From IMG/VR virus record IMGVR_UViG_3300010151_000066, positions 1 through 33,083 of that record: DNA of 33,083 nt, one strand, 5' to 3'. Shown here piece after piece: positions 24,308 to 32,984 of this stretch. Below the pieces are notes generated by a model. It ran no database searches, had not been told where the DNA came from, and saw nothing but the letters and a program-made list of their open reading frames with translations. Source of the stretch: a virus. Position numbers and translations under genes: made by a program. Every line of letters starts with the position of its first letter. Position 1 is the stretch's first letter.

Positions 24308-25123
24308 TTAAATCTCGTTTACCAAGCTTTGAATTTTCAGGACTTTTTCAACCATTTCTTGGTTAACTTCTTGATTTTTAAAGTCTTCAATAACAATAAG
24401 CACCTCTTTAACCTTTTTGGAAGTTTCTTCTTGTAACAGGACTTCATCTTTCTTTAGAAGACTCTCCACCAAGACTCTTAGGCGCCGAATCTCCTCATTG
24501 AGAAAAACTTTAAGCTCAAGGCCATTATCAGAAAAAGAACCAATATATTTATTTAAAAGGTTCTTCTGTTCTTCCAAGAGATCACCACTATATTGCTTAT
24601 TAAACTTTTTAACAAAGGTTTGATAAACAATGTTATCAACTGTTGGCATATTATTCTTTATACTGTTTCGCCTGCCCGCAAGACCACGAATGATTTTCGT
24701 CTCTAACAACACCTTTGTTTTAACTGGGACCTGATCATTAAAGATTTGCTGAAGCGAAGCTAAACTTTTATAGTTTGGGACGAAAATAGAATATGCGTCC
24801 TTTGAAAGAACCTGATTAATTGACTTAATCAAGTTACTCTGTTCAACAAACAGCTGACCCTTGTCTACTTTCAAAAAGGCTCTTTTTGCTTCGAACAGAA
24901 TTCTTTCAGCTGTGGGGTAATCATACTTTTCTTCACCAATAACAGCATTATAGATTTCTAATTCTTCTCGTAGGGCCGAGCCCCCACAAAAGTGTTCCTT
25001 AATAACATCAATGATTTTTTTCTTCTTCTCGGCGTCTTTGTTAAGAACACTCTTTGTAAGATGTCTTACTAAAACTTCATACAAAAAAGCAGTGTTCCGC
25101 TTTTTATTGTGTCTGAGCTTCAT
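24308..25123 (-). CDS. Unknown helical head-cluster protein
   Basis: A 271-residue, Lys-rich, predominantly helical protein beginning MKLRHNKKRNTAFLYEVLVR, with several coiled-coil-prone stretches (about 180-265). I do not recognise a characterised family, although proteins with this kind of beginning follow the portal gene in other marine T4-like phages, as far as I recall. Its start overlaps the portal gene end by 20 nt and is preceded by GGAGAAAAGAG, so translation is probably coupled. A core or portal-associated role is possible. Confidence 0.7.
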   Translation of the reverse strand: MKLRHNKKRNTAFLYEVLVRHLTKSVLNKDAEKKKKIIDVIKEHFCGGSALREELEIYNAVIGEEKYDYPTAERILFEAKRAFLKVDKGQLFVEQSNLIKSINQVLSKDAYSIFVPNYKSLASLQQIFNDQVPVKTKVLLETKIIRGLAGRRNSIKNNMPTVDNIVYQTFVKKFNKQYSGDLLEEQKNLLNKYIGSFSDNGLELKVFLNEEIRRLRVLVESLLKKDEVLLQEETSKKVKEVLIVIEDFKNQEVNQEMVEKVLKIQSLVNEI

Positions 25124-27116
25124 CTCTTTTCTCCATTTTAGAAATCAAATCTCTAATCTCTTTGTTTACTTCAAAAAGTATTTTTTCTTCATTATAAATA
25201 GTCTCTTGTTCTTCTGTTATACCCTTTGTCATCTGCTTGAGAGGTGAATAACCCGGGTAGAGTGTTCTGGGGGTTGATTTTGTTTTTTCGTTGCCCCATT
25301 TCGCTTTAATATTCTTCTTTCTCGGGCCCGTACTCTCGCGGCCATCACTTGTTACTGGTTTGTACCACTTGCCCTTTGATTTAGAGGTTGTAGTTTGCTC
25401 AGACCTCCCAAATGCGCCCTTCTTTTTAATTTTATGCCTTCCTTCTTCATCTCGCTTTGGTGGTTCGGCCAAGAGAAGATCATCGCCGGGAATTTCCTCC
25501 TCTTCACCCTCAAGGCCCTCAAGACCCTCAAGACCCTCTTCACCTTCGAGTTCTTCGCCACCAAGCTCTCCCTCAAGACCCTCTTCACCACCAAGCTCTC
25601 CCTCAAGACCACCCTCTCCTGTCGCCCCGGCCAACGCTTCCGATGCCTCGTCAGCAGCAGCTTCAAGGGCGGCTTCGAGCTTGCGATCATAGAACATTTC
25701 GCGCTGATTACGTAAGATTTCTTCATCTGAGAGATTAAAGATGTTTTTTGCAACCCACTGTCTACTAAAATAACCCTCTGTTGCGCCGGCGGCAATATCA
25801 AATTTAAGTTTCCAGTGTTCAAGCTCTTGCATTGCTGCAATTTTTGAAGGATTGTTAAGGGACAGGCTAAAAGAAATTAAATCTTTCGCCCTATAGCCAA
25901 GAATATATAAATGAATAATACCAACCTTCTCTAGCTCAGTTATAATCGATCTCTGCAATCTTTGAATCGTCCTTGCAAAGCGAATATCTTTTTGTGCCAA
26001 GGTTGTTTTGTCCTCTTCGCTCTCGGCGGAGTTCGAAAGATAAGATGCGGGAATCTTTAACGCTGAAAAGAGTTTATCTCTCAGGTATTTTACATCATCA
26101 ACGTCCCCTGTCCAAGAACCCCCCGCAAGTGTTTCAATCCTTGAAGTATTGCCACCTCTCGTTGGAATATAATAATCTTCTTCAATACTCAGAGGATTAT
26201 ATCGTAAGTCAACACGGCCCGTGTCTTGGTTAACAACCTGATTTCGCTTCATCTGCGTAACAACTTTCTGCATGTATTGTTCAATTTCATTTGGCGGAAT
26301 GGCACCAACATCAATATAAAACACACGTCGTTCTGGGGATCTCACAATGCGATATGCCATCATCGCATCTTCAAGGAGGGTTAACTGTCGCCAGATTCTC
26401 CTTGCGGGGTCCAGGACCGAAGTTCCATACGGGGCGAATTTATCATTTCCTAAAATACGAAAATGAGCGACTTGCCAATTTTCAAAAGTCATCCCACCAG
26501 AGTTCCACTGGTACTGGACGTAGTTTGGGTTCGTTGGATCTTCGCCTTCGAGCCTCTCAATTTCGTGGGCTGGGAGGCCAATGGCATTTTTAACGCCGTG
26601 CTCCTCATCAATATCAAGATAAAGAAAGAAGTCCCCGAACTTGCACAAAGACCGACACCAGCCAAAAAGATTAAATTCAAGATTCAATATATTTTCGTAA
26701 AGAGCATATAAAATTGATTTAAGCTCTTGGTTCGGGCACTCAATTTTAAGAAGGGGCTGCAACTCGCTCGATGTTGTCATCTCGTCGGCATAAATATCCA
26801 TTGCGCTCGCAATCTCAGGAGTGTACTCCATCTGATTAAAGTCCGCATATCTTTCAGAGCGGTTCTGAGTGGCAAGAATGTTTGCGTGAAGATGATCAAG
26901 TGGATTGTAGGTTGTTTTCTTAAACTGCTGTCCGCTCATAGAACGAAAGCGGTATTTATCCATCTTCCGTCTTGTCAAATCCCTCTCTGTCTGTGTACGA
27001 TAATTTACTATCGGACCAGAAAATAACTTTGTTAATTTTTTAAAAAGTTCAGATTTTGAATTTCTTGGATTGTTGTCCCGATTTATTCTTCGCCTGTTGT
27101 TGTAATAGCCAGCCAT
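25104..27116 (-). CDS. 20: Portal protein (gp20-like) with acidic repeat insertion
   Basis: A 670-residue portal vertex protein, longer than T4 gp20 (524). Typical gp20 elements include NRSERYADFNQMEYTPEIA, DIYADEMTT, MMAYRIVRSPERRVFYIDVG, MKRNQVVNQDTG with YNPLSIEEDYYIP, and KYLRDKLFSALKIPASYL. The dodecamer forms the DNA channel, nucleates head assembly and binds terminase. After the conserved core (about residue 500) comes a Gly/Glu/Leu-rich repeat block (25495-25625) that explains much of the extra length. The gene begins 3 nt after the terminase stop. Confidence 0.93.
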   Translation of the reverse strand: MAGYYNNRRRINRDNNPRNSKSELFKKLTKLFSGPIVNYRTQTERDLTRRKMDKYRFRSMSGQQFKKTTYNPLDHLHANILATQNRSERYADFNQMEYTPEIASAMDIYADEMTTSSELQPLLKIECPNQELKSILYALYENILNLEFNLFGWCRSLCKFGDFFLYLDIDEEHGVKNAIGLPAHEIERLEGEDPTNPNYVQYQWNSGGMTFENWQVAHFRILGNDKFAPYGTSVLDPARRIWRQLTLLEDAMMAYRIVRSPERRVFYIDVGAIPPNEIEQYMQKVVTQMKRNQVVNQDTGRVDLRYNPLSIEEDYYIPTRGGNTSRIETLAGGSWTGDVDDVKYLRDKLFSALKIPASYLSNSAESEEDKTTLAQKDIRFARTIQRLQRSIITELEKVGIIHLYILGYRAKDLISFSLSLNNPSKIAAMQELEHWKLKFDIAAGATEGYFSRQWVAKNIFNLSDEEILRNQREMFYDRKLEAALEAAADEASEALAGATGEGGLEGELGGEEGLEGELGGEELEGEEGLEGLEGLEGEEEEIPGDDLLLAEPPKRDEEGRHKIKKKGAFGRSEQTTTSKSKGKWYKPVTSDGRESTGPRKKNIKAKWGNEKTKSTPRTLYPGYSPLKQMTKGITEEQETIYNEEKILFEVNKEIRDLISKMEKRDEAQTQ

Positions 27117-27119
27117 TTT

Positions 27120-28697
27120 TTATCCCTTGTAAAGCCAAAAAAACTCTTTTACTTGTTTTTGGTGTTCACTCATACTATCAGATATTTGAGTAGATTTATA
27201 GCCTTTCTGGCCCGGAATCGTCGCATTAAATGTTGAATTTGACTTGAATACTGATCGAAGAGTCGCTTTTGAATACTCGATCTCTTGTTTATTAGCAACC
27301 AATGCAGTATCCCTCACCCAACAACCAATTGCGCAAGACATAATTAAGTCGTCATGATAACTTCTTTGTGCCTGCGGTTTTCCATTGTTCCAAATGAACG
27401 TTGTCATCTCGCTCAACATTCGTTTAGAATATATGGTAATTAGTTGGTTTCTAACGAATTCTTCAAGTTTAGCGATGATAAGAGGTCTTGTTTTGTTTGT
27501 GGTTGAGAAGCCAGCCACTGCACTGTTATTGTTTTGTGCAGAGATTGGGTCTATGAATTCATGAGTGGATTTAACAGAATAATAAATATTTGGATATTCC
27601 TTGTCTCGCAGCTTTTCCAAGACGGCAAATCCAACAGAATTGTTTTCTACGACCATCAGGCAGTTCCCATACTCTTTGCCCGTGTTATAAAGTATTTCAC
27701 TAAAAAAGTCTAATGTGATCTTCCCATGATATTCGGCTACGATCTCCATCGTTTCTAATTTAAAAACAAGAAAAGCAGAATAGTCATTAGCGTCACCTCT
27801 CGCAACATCTGCGGAAATCATATAAGAATTAGTTGATTGGTGTTCTTCCCAGATCCAAAGATTTCTATCCACCCCCGTTCTATATTTTGGATCTTGGACC
27901 CTATCGCGGACGCGGTCAATATCATCCGCATGGAAGACTGTCTCACCGGAAGTATTGAAATTACACTCTAATTCCTGTGCAATTTGCCTGCGAGACATAT
28001 TTCTAGTTTCTTTATCATACCACGCTTTGTCGCGGTCAGGGTGAGCATCCCACTTGAGCATCGTGGGATAAAAATCATTCTCCCCGGCTTCCGATTCGGC
28101 ATATGCTTTATGAAACCAATTGCCAACACCATTCGGAGTTGAAAGAGCTATACATCGACCGCCAGTAGAAAGAGTTGGATATAGACCAGTCCACAACTCA
28201 CTCATATTTTCAACGTGCGCGGCCTCATCGACAATTAAAAGAGACAACGCTTCTGAGCGACCGGCATCGCCGCTGGTGGAGATTGCTTTTATCTGGGAGC
28301 CGTTCGAAAGCTCAAAACTTGCCCGGTTATCCACGGAGATATCTGCGACGCGAATCCAATTAGGTAAATTTTTCATTATGGCTTTCACTTTCTTGACCAA
28401 GTTGGATGCGGTGCCAAACTTGGTTGCCATAACAATAATATTTTTATCACGGTAGAACAACATCAACCACGCAGCATAAGCAGCGGTGATTGTTGAAATG
28501 CCGAGCTGTCGCGCTTTCAAGATAACATTAAAGCGGTAATCGTTAAAATCGCCTAACAGTTGTGCTTGAAAATCGTAAGTTTTAAATGGAATCAGTCCCT
28601 CAATGGGGTGAGAGATCTTTACATAATTATTTACAAAATAATCAGGGTTCTTTCCGGACTTAAGTATTTCTGCGACAATTTCTTTTTTTGTGAGCAT
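27120..28697 (-). CDS. 17: Terminase large subunit (gp17-like)
   Basis: A 525-residue packaging ATPase-nuclease. ATPase motifs: adenine/Walker A region KARQLGIST (61-69), Walker B LLIVDEAAH (153-161) with Asp/Glu, and coupling motif STPNG (186-190). RNase H-type nuclease: SADVARGD (295-302) with Asp297, VVENN (349-353) with Glu351, and the HDD triad end (448-450). Length is slightly below T4 gp17 (610). It pumps DNA through the portal and cuts the concatemer. It is directly followed by the portal gene (3-nt gap), so the gp18-gp19 pair that separates gp17 and gp20 in T4 lies elsewhere here. Confidence 0.95.
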   Translation of the reverse strand: MLTKKEIVAEILKSGKNPDYFVNNYVKISHPIEGLIPFKTYDFQAQLLGDFNDYRFNVILKARQLGISTITAAYAAWLMLFYRDKNIIVMATKFGTASNLVKKVKAIMKNLPNWIRVADISVDNRASFELSNGSQIKAISTSGDAGRSEALSLLIVDEAAHVENMSELWTGLYPTLSTGGRCIALSTPNGVGNWFHKAYAESEAGENDFYPTMLKWDAHPDRDKAWYDKETRNMSRRQIAQELECNFNTSGETVFHADDIDRVRDRVQDPKYRTGVDRNLWIWEEHQSTNSYMISADVARGDANDYSAFLVFKLETMEIVAEYHGKITLDFFSEILYNTGKEYGNCLMVVENNSVGFAVLEKLRDKEYPNIYYSVKSTHEFIDPISAQNNNSAVAGFSTTNKTRPLIIAKLEEFVRNQLITIYSKRMLSEMTTFIWNNGKPQAQRSYHDDLIMSCAIGCWVRDTALVANKQEIEYSKATLRSVFKSNSTFNATIPGQKGYKSTQISDSMSEHQKQVKEFFWLYKG

Positions 28698-28703
28698 GCC
28701 ATT

Positions 28704-29114
28704 TTAATCCAAGTCCATATAATTGGGGTGTTCACGATCTTGAGGCATATAAGAAGCGAGGTTTATGCCAATCTTCTCTTTAACCTCGTCGAAAACCAGA
28801 AGAAGAATTTCTTCAACTTGCTCGTCAGTAAGTCTGCCACCAATACCGCCGGGTCCCTGTGTCGCCTTATTCCCAAAAAATCTTATAATTTTACGAATCT
28901 TCTTTTCATCATAGATGGACAGCATTTCCATCAGTGTGGCTTTCATAATTTGTTCGTAGATGTTTTCTATTGGAAGGGCATCGGGCCGGTTCGCCAGTTC
29001 GTTATCAAAGGGGTGGATGGTCATCCCCGGTTGGCCTGGGGAAAAGTTTTCATTGATCGCCCGCTTTATTTCTTTTCTGACGAGGTTCTCTAAGCTACTT
29101 TTATTTATTTTCAT
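28704..29114 (-). CDS. Small protein before terminase (possible small terminase, unproven)
   Basis: A 136-residue protein starting MKINKSSLENLVRKEI, largely helical, with DEKKIRKIIRFFG (about 67-79) and a C-terminal LTDEQVEEILLLVFDEVKEK helix. The ATG at 29112-29114 overlaps the preceding stop (ATGA), which is preferred over an upstream in-frame TTG. It ends 6 nt before the terminase large subunit. That position is where a gp16-type small terminase is expected, but I see no recognisable DNA-binding motif, so the role remains a positional guess. Confidence 0.65.
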   Translation of the reverse strand: MKINKSSLENLVRKEIKRAINENFSPGQPGMTIHPFDNELANRPDALPIENIYEQIMKATLMEMLSIYDEKKIRKIIRFFGNKATQGPGGIGGRLTDEQVEEILLLVFDEVKEKIGINLASYMPQDREHPNYMDLD

Positions 29115-29677
29115 CGTTTCAGATTCCAAGGCATAAAGGTGGGCGGCTCTTTATCCTTCGAGGTATCATTCTTCGGCCTCTTGGTGGTGTCCTGCTCCAA
29201 CCAATCTTTAAAATTCTTTTCGAGCCTGTCCTCGGATGGTTCTTTTACACCCCCGACATCCTTAATTCCACCAATCTTAAAATATTGATGAGCCATGACC
29301 CAGCAACGAATACGATTCATATATTCCATTCTTGCTTCCAACTCACTATCCTTTGTCAGGGTGAGGGTATTTCCTGTAATACGTTTATATTCTTTTTTAA
29401 GAAACTTGGCAATGTCAGCAATCATCTGCTCAATCTCACCTTCGAGCTTGTCGCCCTTTACGTCCCTGATATTGATTTCAGAATGATAATGGATACAAAG
29501 AAGCGGCCCATAAAACCTCACGCTGAATCCGTCCATCACTCGCTTATCGAGAATAGGGTTTCCTTCCTCTCTCTTCAAACCAACCTTAATCGGTTCGCCT
29601 TTGTCGTCGAGGGCTCCATCATAAACATTTGCGGCTGCTTGCGCGATGCCATTAATAATTTCAAGTGTTGTTGACAT
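29111..29677 (-). CDS. Unknown protein upstream of the packaging genes
   Basis: A 188-residue protein beginning MSTTLEIINGIAQAAANVYD. The start at 29675-29677 is preferred because AAGGAG precedes it and it begins just after the stop of the zinc-site gene; an in-frame upstream start would overlap that gene by about 100 nt. It has a FSVRFYGPLLCIHYHSEI segment, helical regions (ELEARMEYMNRIRCWVMAH) and a polar C-terminus. No family is recognised; late-operon context only. Confidence 0.65.
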   Translation of the reverse strand: MSTTLEIINGIAQAAANVYDGALDDKGEPIKVGLKREEGNPILDKRVMDGFSVRFYGPLLCIHYHSEINIRDVKGDKLEGEIEQMIADIAKFLKKEYKRITGNTLTLTKDSELEARMEYMNRIRCWVMAHQYFKIGGIKDVGGVKEPSEDRLEKNFKDWLEQDTTKRPKNDTSKDKEPPTFMPWNLKR

Positions 29678-29679
29678 TT

Positions 29680-30084
29680 TTACCAAATTCTCCTTGAAGC
29701 ATCTTGCTTCTCCGGGCGCCAGCCCGATTCCCAACGTTCTTCTCTGCCCTCGACCCATTGAATGTAGCAAGTATAGCAACATTCAAATTTATTCATATAG
29801 AGATCGTCTTTCATCTCAAAAGAATAAGTCTCGCAGACAGGACAAGCCCGTTTCGAATCCTTATTAAGTAGTTTTTTAGATATAAAAAAGCCATTAACTT
29901 CTATCTTGTCTTTGGCCTCACTTATTTTGCGTTGCTTTTGCTGGATTTTCTTTATTTGTTCAAGGTATTCTTTTTCTTTTTCCTCGGACCAATTGGCCTT
30001 TGGGTTTTGGATTGCCTCTTCGCCATACTTGTCTCCGATGGCTTGTTCGACTTTGGCGATAAAATTGTAATCTTTTTCAGTCAT
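29680..30084 (-). CDS. Zinc-site (CPVC...CCYTC) phage protein
   Basis: A 134-residue protein. The first 60 residues are a charged helix with AIGDKYGEEAI and EKEKEYLEQIKKIQQKQRK, probably a coiled coil. CPVC (about 83-86) and ECCYTC (about 102-107), separated by a beta hairpin (YSFEMKDDLYMNKFE), form a four-cysteine zinc ribbon. The C-terminus (YIQWVEGREERWESGWRP) is Trp/Arg-rich. A nucleic acid or protein-interaction role is possible. It lies between a fibre-like gene and the packaging cluster. Confidence 0.7.
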   Translation of the reverse strand: MTEKDYNFIAKVEQAIGDKYGEEAIQNPKANWSEEKEKEYLEQIKKIQQKQRKISEAKDKIEVNGFFISKKLLNKDSKRACPVCETYSFEMKDDLYMNKFECCYTCYIQWVEGREERWESGWRPEKQDASRRIW

Positions 30085-30087
30085 TAT

Positions 30088-30942
30088 TTATGATCCGTCG
30101 CTCAACTCCAAAAAGTGACATTCATAAATTTCAAGCTCGTGTTCTTCGCCTGATGTGTAATCGGCCTGAAACTCTGGGCGCCAGCCGGAGGCGTAGGGCG
30201 AAGTGCCAGAGTTCCTGTCGTCGAAGATGCGTCCCGAGACCTCGTCAGGGTAGGGGATCTCCTGTACTATGTTAAGTGAAGTTGCGCTCGTCTCATTGTA
30301 AACCCACCAGATCCATTTTTTGGTGCTTAAATCTATGGTGCCATTACCACCGACCGCAAATATAGTTTTACCAAGCGTTGCGCTGGAACAGAAATCAATC
30401 GTCCCGTGTCGTGCCTCGCCGCCCGTATAACCCCTGATCCCGTCTGCTTGCGTGCCCGCCGTCACTTTAACTTCGGCAACAGCTAGTTGGATGTTGGGTC
30501 CCGTATAACCCGAGGTCCAAAAATCAATCTCTGCTCGACCAGGGTGAGCTGCGCCGCTGTTTAAGATCAGTGGGCTGCCTGCCCCGGTCTTGGTTACGGT
30601 TCCGGCCCCGGACGTATTAGATGTAATCCAACCTCGATCCGTGACGGCAGTGACGTTGGCATCGGCAAGAAGAATGGCGGATTTTTTTCCGGCGGTATGA
30701 GAAAGATACCCTACAATTTGGCCATACAGGTGAGCCGGCACCCATACGGGCCGACCCACAGTAGCATCTAAATAAGCACGCCACGCTTCGCCGGCGTCGG
30801 CTGTTTCTGCCCAATCCCCGGTTGTTACGCCTGTGCGGGGTAATGAACTATAATTTGCATAAGATTGAGCACCTGCCGAGACAACATTGATAAACGACTT
30901 CAAATTCGAAGCACCGGTTGTCATTATTTTTTTTATACCCAT
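30088..30942 (-). CDS. Virion surface or fibre-like protein (jelly-roll type)
   Basis: A 284-residue, Gly/Ser/Thr- and aromatic-rich beta protein. The composition and segments such as AEIDFWTSGYTGPNIQLAVAE and KWIWWVYNETSATSLNIVQE suggest a lectin/jelly-roll C-terminal domain. The N-terminus (MGIKKIMTTGASNLKS) probably anchors it. A SD-preceded ATG (GAGGAG, 6-nt spacing) follows a 12-nt gap. Function as a receptor-binding, fibre or head-fibre protein is inferred from composition and from its neighbour at 31430. Confidence 0.6.
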   Translation of the reverse strand: MGIKKIMTTGASNLKSFINVVSAGAQSYANYSSLPRTGVTTGDWAETADAGEAWRAYLDATVGRPVWVPAHLYGQIVGYLSHTAGKKSAILLADANVTAVTDRGWITSNTSGAGTVTKTGAGSPLILNSGAAHPGRAEIDFWTSGYTGPNIQLAVAEVKVTAGTQADGIRGYTGGEARHGTIDFCSSATLGKTIFAVGGNGTIDLSTKKWIWWVYNETSATSLNIVQEIPYPDEVSGRIFDDRNSGTSPYASGWRPEFQADYTSGEEHELEIYECHFLELSDGS

Positions 30943-30954
30943 TTTTTATTCTCC

Positions 30955-31416
30955 TCACTTACCAAGTGCATCCGATGCCGCATATAGGACTCCAAGACAG
31001 AGCACGACACCAGATAAAAAACCCCCAGCATACCACCAGATTGAATAGTCTTTCTTATCAATCGCAATTTCTCTTAAAACCTGAATCTCATTATCCTTAA
31101 TTTCAAGTATGTTATCATATTTAAATTGCAAGCTATCAAAGCTTGCCTGTAAGCTGTCATATTTAAGTCCCCACTCTGCGTCTTTCTTCTTACCTAAATA
31201 GTCTAGTTCAAGCTTGAAGCGCTCGGAATCTATTTCCATTTTTGCCATCATCTGTGCGAAAGCATACGGATCTAAGAGGAGGCCGTCAAACGGGGCAATA
31301 TCTCCTCTTTTAAGATTGGTGATTTCGGGTTTAGATTGTGGGTCTTGTTGGGCTAAGATTGCCGTGGGTGCGAGTATGATTGTGATGGAAAGAAGTATCG
31401 AGATTAATTGTTTCAT
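30955..31416 (-). CDS. Secreted/anchored coiled-coil membrane protein (spanin-like candidate)
   Basis: A 153-residue protein with an N-terminal signal peptide (hydrophobic 4-20, likely cleavage after ILAQ or nearby), a long coiled coil (about 58-118, with the repeat DSLQASFDSLQFKYDN) and a C-terminal membrane segment (about 126-148). A periplasmic coiled coil anchored by a C-terminal helix recalls a unimolecular spanin, but there is no lipobox cysteine in the signal, so an outer-membrane anchor is not evident. It lies between two fibre-like genes, with GAGGAAAA before the ATG. Confidence 0.6.
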   Translation of the reverse strand: MKQLISILLSITIILAPTAILAQQDPQSKPEITNLKRGDIAPFDGLLLDPYAFAQMMAKMEIDSERFKLELDYLGKKKDAEWGLKYDSLQASFDSLQFKYDNILEIKDNEIQVLREIAIDKKDYSIWWYAGGFLSGVVLCLGVLYAASDALGK

Positions 31417-31429
31417 TTTTCCTCATTGG

Positions 31430-32365
31430 TTAATTGCCGAGTGCGATGTCGGCCAGTGTATCGAAGTTGGCTGCGGTGAGATTTGAATTCACGACGGCGC
31501 CATACTTAAGTTTTGTCCCGATGGGACCGGCTGTGACGTAGCCCCAAAAATATGTCCAGACTATTCCTGTATCCGGCTTATTCGAGCAGGAGGCAGTATA
31601 AAATGTATGCCCCGAGCCATCTAAGGTTTGTTTCCACCTGATGGTTGCTTCGTTTGCAGCCTCATCGTAAGAAATAAATAAAACAGTTCGGCGGGGGGTT
31701 AGCGCATCAATATATGTTGTTACACAATCAGTGGCGAGGCCGGCTCCTGAGTGTGTCCCGGTGGCCGCAGATAAATTAACAGCTGCAGCAGTAGAGTGGT
31801 ACAAATATCGGGAAGAAAAGACGCCGGCTAAACCACCTGTGGACTTCGCTCCCGCAAAAAACCACCCCCAAGCATTTTGAGTTCCTGCGGTATTGCCAAA
31901 ATTAACATATCTACTTCCCACATCGGCGACATCTACATCAAACACAAAAATGTAAGTTCGATCTACATCCATTATAATGTCAGAATCAGTATAACCGGCG
32001 AGCAGGTGATCATTTCCAGCGGCAACTTCAAAATAACCATCAAATCCGCCTACTGAGTCAGCAGATATGGTTGCAGTCTGATTAGTTGGGATCAAGTCCC
32101 TGCCAGCGTTCACGGACGTGCCAGTGCTTGTGCCGTCCCCCTCGGAAAAAGTATATTCCAGGATGGGGTCAATTATATCTCTTAGTGCAGTTTTAAATGG
32201 GTCTGCAGGTTCAGGGGGGGCTCCTCCTCCGCCGCCACCAGTTATCACCGAGCGGGCTTCTTGAGTCATGGTTGCTATTGATAAAGCTGCACCACCAAAG
32301 CCGCCGCCGCCTCCAGTTCTTCTGCTGATGCTCTGGCCGGTTATAAAACCACTACTAAAACTCAC
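31430..32365 (-). CDS. Fibre/adhesin-like protein with LamG/concanavalin-type domain
   Basis: A 311-residue protein. Residues 1-55 are Gly-rich (GGGGGFGGAA and GGGGGGAPPEP), forming a flexible arm. Residues about 60-311 form a beta-rich lectin-like domain: LEYTFSEGDGTSTGTSV, TYIFVFDVDV, RTVLFISYDEAANEATIRW and a final KYGAVVNSNLTAANFDTLADI, the usual end of LamG/concanavalin-like folds in phage virion proteins. The GTG start at 32363-32365 overlaps the upstream stop (GTGA) and is preceded by GGAGAAC. It probably recognises a host surface glycan. Confidence 0.65.
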   Translation of the reverse strand: MSFSSGFITGQSISRRTGGGGGFGGAALSIATMTQEARSVITGGGGGGAPPEPADPFKTALRDIIDPILEYTFSEGDGTSTGTSVNAGRDLIPTNQTATISADSVGGFDGYFEVAAGNDHLLAGYTDSDIIMDVDRTYIFVFDVDVADVGSRYVNFGNTAGTQNAWGWFFAGAKSTGGLAGVFSSRYLYHSTAAAVNLSAATGTHSGAGLATDCVTTYIDALTPRRTVLFISYDEAANEATIRWKQTLDGSGHTFYTASCSNKPDTGIVWTYFWGYVTAGPIGTKLKYGAVVNSNLTAANFDTLADIALGN

Positions 32366-32775
32366 TGTTCGTTCTCCACATATTCAAATCCAAATTTATC
32401 AGCGATCTCTCTGGCATACGCTTCTGGATCTGAATGGTACTTTTCAGCTAATTCCTTAATCAGCCGCTTTTCCTTAGTAAGTAGTTCTTCGTTTTTTCGC
32501 TTCCGTTCTTCTTCGAGCTTTTCGATGGTTTCTTGATACCTTTTTAAAATTTTATCTCTTTTTTTGATCTCGATCTCATGGGCTTCATTGAGAACATCGA
32601 TTTGGCCTCGATAACTTTCTTCTGCTGCGAAGAGAATATCGGCAATGCTCGTTCCCGAGTTTCTGAATACCAGCCAAGCGATAATAGCCCAGGATATAAG
32701 GAGGGGGATGTACCAGTAAGTCTTGAAAAAATACCAGACTTTTTTAAAAATTGTTTTTATGGATAGCCATGTCAT
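32362..32775 (-). CDS. Membrane-anchored coiled-coil protein (inner-membrane spanin-like candidate)
   Basis: A 137-residue protein with a single N-terminal membrane helix (about 18-38, YWYIPLLISWAIIAWLVF) and a long Lys/Glu/Arg coiled coil (about 50-115), ending in a small acidic domain. This is the architecture of Rz-type inner-membrane spanins, and the gene directly follows a holin-like gene. No endolysin is visible in the window, so a lysis role is inference. A short AGGA ribosome binding site precedes the ATG. Confidence 0.6.
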   Translation of the reverse strand: MTWLSIKTIFKKVWYFFKTYWYIPLLISWAIIAWLVFRNSGTSIADILFAAEESYRGQIDVLNEAHEIEIKKRDKILKRYQETIEKLEEERKRKNEELLTKEKRLIKELAEKYHSDPEAYAREIADKFGFEYVENEQ

Positions 32776-32777
32776 TT

Positions 32778-32984
32778 CTAGTCCTGGGGCGTGTTCTTCC
32801 CCGCTGCCTTCCAGCGAACTGCGATGTCAGCGAAACCTTCAACGCCTACGTACGCGAGGGCGACGGCAACCCATTGTTCGCTGGTGATTAAGTCTGCAAC
32901 CAAAAAACCAGTCGAGACGAGCCATACAAAAAGATTGCGGCTGATTAACATTGCTACCCACTTATCTAATGCTTGCTTATCCAT
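32778..32984 (-). CDS. Small two-helix membrane protein (holin-like)
   Basis: A 68-residue protein with two hydrophobic segments (about 18-33 and 37-55) separated by a short turn, a charged N-terminus and a charged tail, the size and layout of class II holins. The ATG overlaps the stop of the upstream gene (TAATG). It is followed after 2 nt by the coiled-coil membrane protein, so the two are probably co-translated. The holin role is inferred from topology and its neighbour. Confidence 0.6.
   Translation of the reverse strand: MDKQALDKWVAMLISRNLFVWLVSTGFLVADLITSEQWVAVALAYVGVEGFADIAVRWKAAGKNTPQD

Noticed and set aside
25291-25738. Plus-strand Ser/Pro-rich ORFs opposite the portal repeat region
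   Set aside because: They are antisense readings of the Glu/Gly/Leu repeats; the portal frame is certain.
29678-29782. Upstream extension of the 188-residue gene to a start at 29782
   Set aside because: It would overlap the zinc-site gene by about 100 nt, whereas the ATG at 29677 has AAGGAG upstream and begins just after that gene's stop.
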